DNA from: Gemmiger sp. An194
GTDB taxonomy: Bacteria; Bacillota; Clostridia; Oscillospirales; Ruminococcaceae
Length of the DNA stretch: 64,000 nucleotides
Assembly (NCBI RefSeq): GCF_002160145.1
Contig: NZ_NFKA01000005.1
Coordinates: 110,949-174,948, forward strand
Direction of reading: 5' to 3'
Below the pieces are notes generated by a model. That model had not been told where the DNA came from and did no database searches. It was given only the letters and a program-made list of their open reading frames with translations. A program made the position numbers and the translations under genes. Below are positions 8,921 to 16,693 of the stretch, piece after piece (within the stretch, counting starts at the first letter, position 1; every line of letters starts with the position of its first letter).

Positions 8921-8945
8921 ATTGTACACAATTATCGTATACAAT
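8921..8945. promoter_or_regulatory. Inverted repeat, candidate operator of the RmlD-like/symporter operon
   Basis: Nine-base arms ATTGTACAC and GTATACAAT (one mismatch from perfect inversion) around 7 bases. It lies just downstream of the -10 box, where a repressor would block initiation. The core resembles operators used by GntR-type repressors, but no such gene is adjacent. Confidence 0.5.
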
Positions 8946-8952
8946 CTTTTTT

Positions 8953-8982
8953 ATTATACCAATCGGGCTTTCCTCCTGTCAA
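8953..8982 (-). promoter_or_regulatory. Sigma-A promoter of the RmlD-like/symporter operon
   Basis: On the minus strand, perfect TTGACA (8977-8982) and perfect TATAAT (8953-8958) are spaced by 18 bases. This is among the strongest-looking promoters in the window. Confidence 0.8.
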
Positions 8983-9008
8983 TTCCTCTGCCCCGGGTGG
9001 GACAAAAC

Positions 9009-9041
9009 AAAGCAGCCCGCCGTTTTCAGCAGACTGCTTTG
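9009..9041 (-). terminator. Terminator after the DUF3737 gene
   Basis: On the minus strand, AAAGCAG...CTGCTTT is followed by GTTTTGT, ten bases past the stop codon. Confidence 0.55.
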
Positions 9042-9050
9042 CGTTGTCTT

Positions 9051-9920
9051 TTATTCCAATTCCGCAGCCGGGCTCTGGATGCAGATCTCCGCCCTGGCGG
9101 CCGGGTCGTCCCGGATCACTTCCCCCACCTGGGGAACCCGGATACAGCCCTGGTAGGGATTTTTGATGCTGATCAGCGGCGCGGTGAGCTCCGCCTCCAC
9201 CTGGCTCTTTTCAAAGGCCAGGTCTGCTTCATCCATCCGGCAGTTGATGAGCCGCAGCCCCTTGCAATAGCACAGTGGCTGCGTACCGATAATATGGCAG
9301 TTTTCAAAGGTAACGTTCTCACAGTACCAGGCCAGATACTCGCCCTTGACCACGCTGTTTTTCACCACCACATTTTTGGCGTGCCAAAACGCATCCTTGG
9401 TATCAAAACGGCAGTTGTCAAACACCGCACCCTCAATGTACTGGAAGGAATACTTCCCCCGGAAGGTCACATCCGTAAAGCGGAGTGCACGGGAGCGCAT
9501 CATGAAGTACTCACTTTGCGCAGTGCAGCGGTTCATGGTGATACCGTCCACCGACCAGCCGAATTCCGGCGAAATGACGTCACAATCCTCCATGGTCACA
9601 TCGCCGCACTCCCGCAGCGCCTTGATGCCGTGCAGTTTGCTGCGGCGGATGGTAATGCGGTTGGAATACCACAGTGCCGCCCGGCAGTTTTCCGTGAGCT
9701 CACAGCCGGTAATTTTCAAATTCCAATCATGCCAGAAGGGATACCGCAGGTCGAAAAAGCTGTTTTCCACCTGGATGTTCCGCCCCTCCTTGAAGGCGCT
9801 TTCCCCATCGGCAGGACCTTCAAAGGCGCAATCCTTTACCAGAATATCCTGTTTTCCATACAGGGCACGCTCCTGATCGAAGCGCTGCCCGCAAATGGTT
9901 TCCATCTCGTTCGTCTCCAT
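9051..9920 (-). CDS. DUF3737 family right-handed beta-helix protein
   Basis: A 289-residue protein matching the DUF3737 family: it opens with TICGQRFDQERALYGKQDILVKDCAFEG and consists mostly of short repeating strands with regularly spaced Cys/Asn-rich turns (NCRF, NCHI, NCRM), as in right-handed parallel beta-helices. No signal peptide, so cytoplasmic. The biochemical function of the family is unknown; similar folds bind or modify polysaccharides. The start METNEMET follows AAGGAGAG; METICG five codons on is an alternative. It is a single gene bounded by its own terminator. Confidence 0.8.
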   Translation of the reverse strand: METNEMETICGQRFDQERALYGKQDILVKDCAFEGPADGESAFKEGRNIQVENSFFDLRYPFWHDWNLKITGCELTENCRAALWYSNRITIRRSKLHGIKALRECGDVTMEDCDVISPEFGWSVDGITMNRCTAQSEYFMMRSRALRFTDVTFRGKYSFQYIEGAVFDNCRFDTKDAFWHAKNVVVKNSVVKGEYLAWYCENVTFENCHIIGTQPLCYCKGLRLINCRMDEADLAFEKSQVEAELTAPLISIKNPYQGCIRVPQVGEVIRDDPAARAEICIQSPAAELE

Positions 9921-10215
9921 TCCTTTTCTCTCCTTACAGCAGCTTGTTTGCCTGAATCCGATGTACCGTATCCGGATGAGCGATTTTGCAGACCCGGACC
10001 GGAAAAGCTCCCACTGCCCTGTTCGCAGGCACGGCAGGCTCCGTCCGTGTCCATTGCTCAATCGCCAACTTCATTTTCGCTATCTTTTTCAGTATACGCT
10101 CTTGATCTCCACATAGCAAATACTTATTTGTTATGATTTAACATTCATTTTCGCTATGCTTGATCATTCTATGAGCCACTGCCACCCCGTCGTTGAAATA
10201 CACAGCCAAAAAGCA
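9921..10215. other. Intergenic region without a supported gene
   Basis: Upstream leader of the DUF3737 gene. A 61-codon minus-strand frame (9934-10119) ends 13 bases before the DUF3737 start, but has no ribosome binding site and no recognisable product. No clear promoter was seen. Confidence 0.4.
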
Positions 10216-10262
10216 AACCCAGCCCCGGCCGGAGCAGCATGCACCGGTCAGGGCTGGGTTGT
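10216..10262 (-). terminator. Terminator after marR
   Basis: A stem AACCCAGCCC...GGGCTGGGTT is flanked on the minus-strand 3' side by TTTGCTTTTT. It also has T6 on the plus side, but no plus-strand gene precedes it. Confidence 0.7.
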
Positions 10263-10287
10263 TTTTTGATATGAATCAGGAGTCGTC

Positions 10288-10722
10288 TTACTCCTCCTGC
10301 GCCAGGGTGGTTTCGGCGGCCAGCATCAGCAGACGGATAAACTCCTGCTTTTCCGCCTCGCTCATGCGCTGAGTCATCTGGGCAAGGCCGTCATCGATCT
10401 GCTGCTGGATGAAGGGATAGACCTGCCAGGCCTTTTCCGTGGGGAGAATGTTGTAGGTGCGCTTATCCTTGGGGTTTTGCTCCCGCACAAGAAAGCCGGT
10501 CTCCTCCAGCTTGTTCACCGTTTTTGCAATCACGCTTTTGTCCAGCGAGAGGCGCTTGGTGATCTCGTCCTGAGTGAGTGTTTTAAAATCGCAGACAATC
10601 AGGATCACCACCGCCTGTGCCGCGGTCAGATCATACTGTGCACAGCTGTTGTTCAGCCAGATGTGGGATTTGCGGTACAAGATCGAGATTGCCTTGAACA
10701 GGCTGTCGGCAATGGTGGACAT
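10288..10722 (-). CDS. MarR family transcriptional regulator
   Basis: A 144-residue MarR-type repressor. The winged helix-turn-helix spans about residues 35-100 (TLTQDEITKRLSLDKSVIAKTVNKLEETGFLVREQNPKDKRTYNILPT). The start follows AGGAGGC at good spacing. It is divergent from an MFS transporter, and two copies of one palindrome lie between them, one overlapping its own -35 box. The simplest reading is a repressor of its own gene and of the transporter, relieved by a compound the transporter exports. The ligand is unknown. Confidence 0.9.
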   Translation of the reverse strand: MSTIADSLFKAISILYRKSHIWLNNSCAQYDLTAAQAVVILIVCDFKTLTQDEITKRLSLDKSVIAKTVNKLEETGFLVREQNPKDKRTYNILPTEKAWQVYPFIQQQIDDGLAQMTQRMSEAEKQEFIRLLMLAAETTLAQEE

Positions 10723-10751
10723 AGCAAAGGCCTCCTGGTTCTGTTTTTGTT

Positions 10752-10780
10752 ATTATAGCCTCATCCGGTGGCATTTGCAA
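10752..10780 (-). promoter_or_regulatory. Sigma-A promoter of marR
   Basis: On the minus strand, TTGCAA (10775-10780) and perfect TATAAT (10752-10757) are spaced by 17 bases. The operator copy at 10767-10782 overlaps the -35 box. Confidence 0.75.
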
Positions 10781-10782
10781 CC
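10767..10782. promoter_or_regulatory. MarR operator copy 1
   Basis: GGTGGCATTTGCAACC, an imperfect palindrome matching copy 2 (10823-10838) at 13 of 16 positions. It covers the marR -35 region. Confidence 0.6.
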
Positions 10783-10822
10783 AGTTATTGACGCGGTGGC
10801 CGTTCCGTGCCATTCTATAAAT

Positions 10823-10838
10823 GGCGGCAATTGCCACC
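10823..10838. promoter_or_regulatory. MarR operator copy 2
   Basis: GGCGGCAATTGCCACC; extended by AT on the left and AT on the right it gives a 20-base palindrome (10821-10840) with one mismatch per arm. It lies 30 bases before the MFS start, in the transporter's leader or promoter. Confidence 0.65.
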
Positions 10839-10868
10839 ATTTTAAATTTTACGCAAAGGAGCTTTTCC

Positions 10869-12035
10869 ATGAATTCGAGTGAAATAATCTGGAATCGGCG
10901 GTTTATTCTGCTGTTCATAACAAACCTGCTGGTTCTGGCCGCGTTTTATGCGTCCATCCCCATCATCTCCATCTACTGCCAGGAGATCGGCATCACCGGC
11001 TCCAAGGTGGGTATCGTGCTGACCGCCATGTCGGTGGCCACCATCCTCTTCCGCCCGGTGGCCGGGTATCTGCTGGACAACTTCAACCGCTACCGGATCT
11101 ATCTGGTGTTCCTGGCGCTGTTCTGCCTGTCCTTCCCTGCATTCCTGGCCTTCCCGCTGTTCGGTGCACTCATTGTCGTCCGTCTGTACATGGGCGCGGT
11201 GTACTCGGTATGCGGCTCCGCCACCATGACACTGGCAGGTGATGTTCTGCCCGTTGCCAAAATTACCGAGGGCATCAGCCGGTTTGCGTTCACCGTGTCC
11301 ATCGGCATGGCGGTGGGCCCCTATGTGGGCCTGCAGGTGCAGAGCCATATGAGCAGCGCCGCCTCCTTCTGGACCATCTTCGGCATCACCGTGGCCGCGC
11401 TGATCTGCGTATCCTGCTGCCGTATCCGGTACCCCAAGGTACAGCGGAAGAAATTCTCCATCCGGGACACCATTTACGGCCCGGCGCTGCCCTTCATGTT
11501 CAACATGATGTTCCTGATGATTCCCTACGGCGCAGTGATCGCCTATTCCTCCATCTTCGCCCAGGAGAAAGGCCTGTCCGCTTTTCTGCCCTACTTCTAC
11601 ATCTTCCTGGTGGCGGGCATGCTGGTCTCCAAGCTGTCCACCCAGAAGATGATCGACGCGGGACGGCACCGTGTGCTGGTGTACATCAGCCTGGCGGTGC
11701 TGATTCTGACCATGCTCAGCTATCTGTTCCTGAACAGCGGCATCCATCTGCTGGCCGCCGGGTTCTTCTTTGGTCTGGGCTATGGCATTCTGCAGCCGCT
11801 GTTCCAGGCCTTCGTTACCGGCACCACTCCCGCTCCTCAGCGGGGTGTGGCCAACGCTACCTACATGCTTTCCTACGATGTAGGCATCGGCATCGGCTCG
11901 CTGCTCATGGGCTTTATGCAGGAGCGCATCGGCCTGCCTCTGGGCTTCGCCCTCACTGCCATTGCCTACGCCATCGGTGGTGTGGTTTACCTGAGCTATG
12001 TGGACGGCTACTACCGCCGTTTGCGGCAGAAGTAA
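10869..12035 (+). CDS. Major facilitator superfamily transporter
   Basis: A 388-residue MFS transporter with about twelve hydrophobic segments. The loop 2-3 motif region reads ATILFRPVAGYLLDNFNRYR, a variant of the DRxGRR motif. A second copy-like segment appears after the central loop. It is probably a drug/proton antiporter-type exporter, inferred from its divergent MarR partner; substrate is not readable. The start MNSSE follows AAAGGAG. An upstream ATG at 10821 falls inside the MarR operator and lacks a ribosome site. A terminator follows the stop. Confidence 0.88.
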   Translation: MNSSEIIWNRRFILLFITNLLVLAAFYASIPIISIYCQEIGITGSKVGIVLTAMSVATILFRPVAGYLLDNFNRYRIYLVFLALFCLSFPAFLAFPLFGALIVVRLYMGAVYSVCGSATMTLAGDVLPVAKITEGISRFAFTVSIGMAVGPYVGLQVQSHMSSAASFWTIFGITVAALICVSCCRIRYPKVQRKKFSIRDTIYGPALPFMFNMMFLMIPYGAVIAYSSIFAQEKGLSAFLPYFYIFLVAGMLVSKLSTQKMIDAGRHRVLVYISLAVLILTMLSYLFLNSGIHLLAAGFFFGLGYGILQPLFQAFVTGTTPAPQRGVANATYMLSYDVGIGIGSLLMGFMQERIGLPLGFALTAIAYAIGGVVYLSYVDGYYRRLRQK

Positions 12036-12074
12036 GTAAGGCCATTGAAGCTGCAATTCATACCTACAAAAAAT

Positions 12075-12107
12075 GCCGTGTCGGACAAGATCCGACGCGG
12101 CTTTTTC
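12075..12107 (+). terminator. Terminator after the MFS gene
   Basis: GCCGTGTCGGA, loop CAAGA, TCCGACGCGGC, then TTTTT. Confidence 0.85.
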
Positions 12108-12146
12108 TTTGCGCTGGAAGATCAATAAAAATTTTTCGTCTTCCTC

Positions 12147-12177
12147 TTGACTTTAACGTACCGTCAACGGTTATGCT
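12147..12177 (+). promoter_or_regulatory. MerR-type promoter with 19-base spacer
   Basis: TTGACT (12147-12152) and TATGCT (12172-12177) are separated by 19 bases, and a perfect dyad ACCGT-CA-ACGGT lies in the spacer. An overlong spacer with a centred dyad is the hallmark of promoters activated by MerR-family proteins, here probably by the product of the gene it drives. Confidence 0.7.
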
Positions 12178-12198
12178 TGTTCACAGGGAGGGATTTTT

Positions 12199-12957
12199 AT
12201 GGAGTATTCCATTCAGGAACTGGCGCGCCTGGCCGGAGTGACCACCCGCACTCTGCGCTGGTACGATCAGATCGGTCTGCTGAAACCGGGCCGGGTGGCC
12301 GAAAGCGGCTACCGCTACTACGGCGATGCCCAGGTGGACCGCCTGCAGGACATCCTTTATTACCGCACCCTCGGGGTGGAGCTGGCGCAGATCAAGGAAT
12401 GCCTGGATGACCCCGCCTTCGACCGGCTTGCCACCCTGCGCAGTCATCTTGCTGCGCTGGAGACAGAACAGGCTTGTCTGGCCGGGTTGATCCGCTCGGT
12501 AAAAGCCACCATCGACGCAGAGGAAAGGAATGAGACGATGAACGACGAACAGAAATTTGAATGCTTTAAAAAGCAAGCTGTGGCAGAAAATGAAAAGCGC
12601 TACGGAAAAGAAATCCGGGAAAAATACGGCGACGCACAGGTGGACCAGGCTAACGCCGCCATGATGGGCATGAGCCGGGAGCAGCACGCCACCTGGACCG
12701 AACTGGGCGAAACGCTCCAGCAAAAGCTGGAGGATGCGGTGCGCTCCGGCTGCACACCTGACAGCGAAGAGGGGCGGCAAATCGCCGAGCTGCACCGCCA
12801 GTGGCTTACCCAGACCGGCATCCCCTATACCCCGGCCAAGCACCGGGGCATCGCAGAACTTTATGTGCTGGACGAACGCTTTACCGCCTATTATGACAAG
12901 CATCTGCCCGGCTGTGCCCGCTTTCTGCGGGACGCGGTCGTCTGCTGGATTAAGTAA
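12199..12957 (+). CDS. MerR family regulator with TipAS effector domain
   Basis: A 252-residue TipA-like protein. Residues 1-70 form the MerR winged helix (YSIQELARLAGVTTRTLRWYDQIGLLKPGR), then a dimerisation helix to about residue 110, and a TipAS-type ligand domain (about 130-250) with MMGMSREQHATWTELGE. In TipA relatives this domain binds thiopeptide antibiotics; some Firmicutes relatives sense other drugs. ATG 12199 follows GGGAGGG. The promoter has a 19-base spacer, so autoactivation is likely. No obvious target gene sits beside it other than the convergent GyrI-like/TfoX-like pair. Confidence 0.88.
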   Translation: MEYSIQELARLAGVTTRTLRWYDQIGLLKPGRVAESGYRYYGDAQVDRLQDILYYRTLGVELAQIKECLDDPAFDRLATLRSHLAALETEQACLAGLIRSVKATIDAEERNETMNDEQKFECFKKQAVAENEKRYGKEIREKYGDAQVDQANAAMMGMSREQHATWTELGETLQQKLEDAVRSGCTPDSEEGRQIAELHRQWLTQTGIPYTPAKHRGIAELYVLDERFTAYYDKHLPGCARFLRDAVVCWIK

Positions 12958-13003
12958 AAGCAAGGGGCTCCCGCCGAATAGCTGGGAGCCCCTTGCTTTT
13001 TAT
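12957..13003. terminator. Bidirectional terminator
   Basis: AAGCAAGGGGCTCCC...GGGAGCCCCTTGCTT with T-runs on both strands; it serves the MerR-TipAS gene and the convergent GyrI-like gene. Confidence 0.9.
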
Positions 13004-13027
13004 AACGTGGTTTATGCAGCTGTGTTT

Positions 13028-13672
13028 TTACAAGCTGATTTTTCTTACCGGGTGGCGGATCACGGTTTTCAGCCGTTCCGGCTTGCAGCGACGCACATCA
13101 CTCAGGTAGATTTCATGGTGGAAACGGTTTTGCCCGAAGTCCTCCACATAGCCCTCTTCCTGCGCATAACGCTGCATGGCAGCCACGGTGGCGGGCTCGT
13201 CATCATAAGGCCCGATGTGCATACACTGCACGCAAAGGCCCTCCTCCCAATGGAGAAATTCCACCGGGGAAAAATCCTGCTGCTTCTTTTCTGTGGCTTC
13301 CCGCATCGCCCAGTCGAAGGCATCCCGAGTGACGAACTCCGGCAGTCGAATCAGAGAAATCCACTGGAAGTCTTGCTTGCGGGAATAGTCCACCCCATGA
13401 ATGCCATCCTGCCACCACAAACCCTCCAAAGGAGGCACCACATAGTCGAAGTATCCCTCCAGTTTGTGGCCGCCCTTTTTGCTCATTTTAATGGTATACG
13501 CCACTGCATACAGCAGTCCGATGGCCTGCTTGTATGCGCTGTCCTCTTGGTTAGGGTCACCTGCACCCCGGACCGCCAGAAAATCCATAGCCGGTACCGT
13601 GACAAGCTCCGGCGTTTTCGGTGGCAGGTAAAATTCCTTGTATTCCTTTTTGTAATCGAAGGGCATGATCAT
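13028..13672 (-). CDS. GyrI-like small-molecule-binding domain protein
   Basis: A 214-residue stand-alone GyrI-like (SRPBCC/SHS2-type) protein. It shows the family pattern VPAMDFLAVRGAGDPN near residue 30, followed by DYVVPPLEGLWWQDG and EEGLCVQCMHIGPYDDEPATVAAMQRY. Related domains bind small aromatic or cationic drugs in BmrR/Rob regulators or hydrolyse them. Its start overlaps the TfoX-like stop by ATGA, indicating translational coupling. Placement next to a TipAS drug sensor suggests, but does not prove, a drug-response role. Confidence 0.8.
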   Translation of the reverse strand: MIMPFDYKKEYKEFYLPPKTPELVTVPAMDFLAVRGAGDPNQEDSAYKQAIGLLYAVAYTIKMSKKGGHKLEGYFDYVVPPLEGLWWQDGIHGVDYSRKQDFQWISLIRLPEFVTRDAFDWAMREATEKKQQDFSPVEFLHWEEGLCVQCMHIGPYDDEPATVAAMQRYAQEEGYVEDFGQNRFHHEIYLSDVRRCKPERLKTVIRHPVRKISL

Positions 13673-13989
13673 TTCTTCCTCTTCTTCGGCTGCAGCATCA
13701 GCGCTTCACAGGTAATTCGAACAAGTTTAGCAAGCTGTTCCCGGTCATCCACATCTTCCACAAGAAAATAGTCCCTTGCCCCTGAATACGGTGGAGCTTT
13801 GGGAAGATTCGGAAAGTCAGCCTCGCCCTGGGGCGTGATTTTTACAAACAGCTGGTCATCACAGATAACGGCAAAGAACACGCCATCGCAAAACAGACCG
13901 TACTCCCCGAACATTTTTTTGCTGCGGATGCTCCCCGCCTGCTGAATCTGGTCCACCACATACTCCACAAAATCCGCATGCGAGGCCAT
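13669..13989 (-). CDS. TfoX/Sxy N-terminal domain protein
   Basis: A 106-residue protein consisting only of the TfoX N-terminal domain: MFGEYGLFCDGVFFAVICDDQLFVKIT and YFLVEDVDDREQLAKLVRITCEA fit the family. Full-length TfoX regulates competence in Gammaproteobacteria; in Firmicutes short versions are common and of unknown function. The start follows GGAGGG. It is first gene of a two-gene unit with the GyrI-like protein. Confidence 0.82.
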   Translation of the reverse strand: MASHADFVEYVVDQIQQAGSIRSKKMFGEYGLFCDGVFFAVICDDQLFVKITPQGEADFPNLPKAPPYSGARDYFLVEDVDDREQLAKLVRITCEALMLQPKKRKK

Positions 13990-14066
13990 GGTTAATCCCT
14001 CCGTGTATCCACTTACACTTCTGCGCTTTCACACTCTTCAGACTTTATAGCAATCATTTCCATATA

Positions 14067-16604
14067 TTATTGCTCCGTATTTCGTCCCTCATAAACTCCC
14101 ACGTTCATGAAATGTTCAAAATACAGCTTCCAGTCGTCACCGAATGCCATATTCAAATCATCGTACTTCTGCCGATATGTTTTTACATTAAACACATTGC
14201 TTGATACGCGACCTTCCATCATGCCCCGTGCCACAAAATGTTCCAATGCCAGATAGTCATCGCGTTCTGCCATTTGCGCTACATCCGGATTTTCTGCCAC
14301 ATAAACATCATAATCATATACCAGCGAGTAATCAACACCCTGATATACAGTTATGTGAAGACTGCCTTCCCAGCTTCCGGCAGTCCGCCCTTCATATCTG
14401 CCATTTTCCATATAATGCTTATAGTAGGCCGAAAGGTCGCTTCCAAACGTTTGATAAAGATCCTGATATTTAGCTCGATACGTATATACATTAAACCGGT
14501 CGCTTGCGATTCTGCCTTCAGAAATACCACAGTTTACAAAATGTTCAATCGCTTTTTCATCGTCGTTGCCGAACGCCGTTTTAATGTCAGGGTTATTATT
14601 CAAATATGTATCGAAATCATATATCGAAGAATAATCCACGTTGTTGTATACAGTTGTCGGATAGGTGGGGTCTGTATCCCGTGCAGTTCTGCCTTCATAC
14701 CGCCCGACATACAGGTAGTGTTGAAACAGATTAAGCCAGTTTGCGCCATATACATCCCGAAGGTCGGAATAACGATTTTGATAGGCTCTCACGTCAAATT
14801 CCTTGCTTGCGCAGCGCCCTTCCATCATTCCGCGCACCACAAAATGCTCCAGTGCCAGATAGTCATTCTTTCCTACTGCCTGCGCCACATCCGGATTTTT
14901 GCTCAAGTAATCTTCATAATTGTAAACCGCAGAATAATCCACGCCCTGGTAAACCGTTAAGTGCTGGTATGGGTCCGTCAGACGCGCAGTTCGGCCTTCG
15001 TTTTTTCCGCTGATTACATAATGCAGATAATATTGTGTAAGATCATTCCCGAAAGCATTATAAAGGTCTGAATAGCGAGCTCGATAGATGTAGACATTAA
15101 AATCTGCACAGGCCTGCCGCCCTTCAATCATTCCTCGCGTCAGAAAATGATTTAGTGCCTCATTTCGATTCATTCCCGCCAAATCCGGATTGTTGGAAAC
15201 GTAATACTCATAATCAAATATCGGCGCATAAAACCGGAATTCCGCATCCTCGTACACATCCAGGGACGCTCCATACCAGTAGTTCAGATCCACTCGCCCG
15301 TTGATTCCGCTGACTGATCCCGCATTGCTGTACTGCCAGGCTTCATATCGTCCATCGTAACCACAGGAGCTGCTCCAATGCGCAATCCAATGATAGTAGT
15401 TCGGGTTACTCGTGAACCAATCCTGGAAATAGTACTGCCACCAGCTCAAGCTTGCATATACACCCGCTGCATAACCGTTTTGGTCCAGAATGCTGCAGAA
15501 TGTATCCGCAATTTGAGTGATCATTTCTCCACCCAGTACCTGAGTACGAGGCTCTTCCAGGTCAATGAACACTGGCAGAGAAGGCGATGTTCCTTGCAAA
15601 AGGCGGAGGGCATGTGCTGCCTCACTTCGCGCCTGGTCCAAAGAAGTAGCATAGGAATAGAGATATACGCCATAAGGAATCCCCAATCGTTCACACGCTT
15701 CCACATTCTCACGCCAACGGCTATCATCCTGATCACTGTAATCGCTGCCAAATCCACAGCGAATGATTGCAAAATCAATGCCGGCAGCCTTTACTGCATC
15801 CCAATCGATTTTGCCTTGATGATGGCTTACGTCAATTCCCCAATAATTTCCGGTTTCCGATTGCAACTGAAGGTCTGCATACGGCACCGCATCGCCCGAT
15901 TGTATCAGAGAACCATTCTGGTAACGCCAGCTGTTTTCTTTTCCGCTCTGTTCCAGCTCGGACAGCGTTCCATTATGCAGCGCATCCCATACATTGCACA
16001 TCTCTTGTACAGATGCCGCCGCATTTTCCAGTCGATTCAGCTCTTCTTCCAGCTCCACACGCTGTGAATCATTCAACCCTTGTTTTAAGGCATTTTGAAA
16101 CTCCCTGATCTCCTGAGAAAGCTGCCGCAGTTCTTCTTCGCTCAGCCAGCCAATGTTTGCGGCGCTCCCAACAATTTCGTCAACCCTCTCCTGAACCTGC
16201 CAGTTTTCGAACAGCTCTACAATCTTCTCATCAGCCAGCTGAGGCGTTGCAGTCGGCTCTGGTGTAGCAGTTGCTTCCGGAGTCGCAGTCGGTTTCGGTG
16301 TGGCAGTTGGAGCCGGTGTGGCGGTTGCGTCCGGCGTTGCAATCGGCTCTGATTCAGATATTTCGCTATTTTCCGGCAGCAGCATGTCCTCTTCCCTCGA
16401 GGCATCTGAACTGCTTATCTCCTCAGTTCCAGCCTCCGGGGATTCCTCATTCGTATTTTCATCCGAAGCATTTGAAACTACCGTTGCGTTACTGATCGCT
16501 GATACTTTCAACTCTTCATGCTCTGCGGCCGCTTGCAGAGGAAAAGAAGCCAAGAGAAGGACCGCCAAACCAGCTGCAATGAATCTTTTAATTTTAAAAC
16601 TCAT
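14067..16604 (-). CDS. Secreted GH25 muramidase with NPD/EGR repeats
   Basis: An 845-residue exported cell-wall hydrolase. A signal peptide occupies residues 1-27 (KIKRFIAAGLAVLLLASFPLQAAAE). Residues 75-125 are a Ser/Glu-rich then Thr-Pro-rich linker with TPEPTA-type repeats. A helical stretch follows, then the GH25 domain (about 250-445) with YWGIDVSHHQGKIDW and FIDLEEP carrying the catalytic Asp and Glu. The C-terminal 385 residues are four blocks of about 95, each with an NPD-type unit (NPDVA...ALEHFVARGMMEGR) and a second unit (YSDLYNAFG...YYLHY...G..EGR). It should cut beta-1,4 bonds after N-acetylmuramic acid in peptidoglycan. It follows the glycan operon, with a weak hairpin between. 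Confidence 0.9.
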   Translation of the reverse strand: MSFKIKRFIAAGLAVLLLASFPLQAAAEHEELKVSAISNATVVSNASDENTNEESPEAGTEEISSSDASREEDMLLPENSEISESEPIATPDATATPAPTATPKPTATPEATATPEPTATPQLADEKIVELFENWQVQERVDEIVGSAANIGWLSEEELRQLSQEIREFQNALKQGLNDSQRVELEEELNRLENAAASVQEMCNVWDALHNGTLSELEQSGKENSWRYQNGSLIQSGDAVPYADLQLQSETGNYWGIDVSHHQGKIDWDAVKAAGIDFAIIRCGFGSDYSDQDDSRWRENVEACERLGIPYGVYLYSYATSLDQARSEAAHALRLLQGTSPSLPVFIDLEEPRTQVLGGEMITQIADTFCSILDQNGYAAGVYASLSWWQYYFQDWFTSNPNYYHWIAHWSSSCGYDGRYEAWQYSNAGSVSGINGRVDLNYWYGASLDVYEDAEFRFYAPIFDYEYYVSNNPDLAGMNRNEALNHFLTRGMIEGRQACADFNVYIYRARYSDLYNAFGNDLTQYYLHYVISGKNEGRTARLTDPYQHLTVYQGVDYSAVYNYEDYLSKNPDVAQAVGKNDYLALEHFVVRGMMEGRCASKEFDVRAYQNRYSDLRDVYGANWLNLFQHYLYVGRYEGRTARDTDPTYPTTVYNNVDYSSIYDFDTYLNNNPDIKTAFGNDDEKAIEHFVNCGISEGRIASDRFNVYTYRAKYQDLYQTFGSDLSAYYKHYMENGRYEGRTAGSWEGSLHITVYQGVDYSLVYDYDVYVAENPDVAQMAERDDYLALEHFVARGMMEGRVSSNVFNVKTYRQKYDDLNMAFGDDWKLYFEHFMNVGVYEGRNTEQ

Positions 16605-16642
16605 AGTTTGTCTTCCCATTTTCTTTTACTTAACGATAGAAC

Positions 16643-16675
16643 ATTGCCAGGCCCGCTGTTTGCCGGCCTGGCAAT
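16643..16675 (-). terminator. Hairpin after rfbC, possibly partial terminator
   Basis: ATTGCCAGGCC...GGCCTGGCAAT is a strong stem, but the following minus-strand sequence GTTCTATC has few T. Some read-through into the GH25 gene is likely. Confidence 0.55.
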
Positions 16676-16693
16676 GTGTCTTATCAGTTGAAA

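Noticed and set aside
9934..10119. 61-codon minus-strand frame before the DUF3737 gene
   Set aside because: No Shine-Dalgarno, no recognisable domain; a leader peptide or old remnant cannot be shown.
10842..12125. Minus-strand 427-codon frame opposite the MFS gene
   Set aside because: Antisense shadow rich in His and Gln; the plus-strand transporter is certain.
14067..16604. Repeats of the GH25 gene as a CRISPR or DNA-level tandem array
   Set aside because: Repetition is at protein level with diverged codons; no regular short repeats with spacers. No CRISPR array was seen anywhere in the window.
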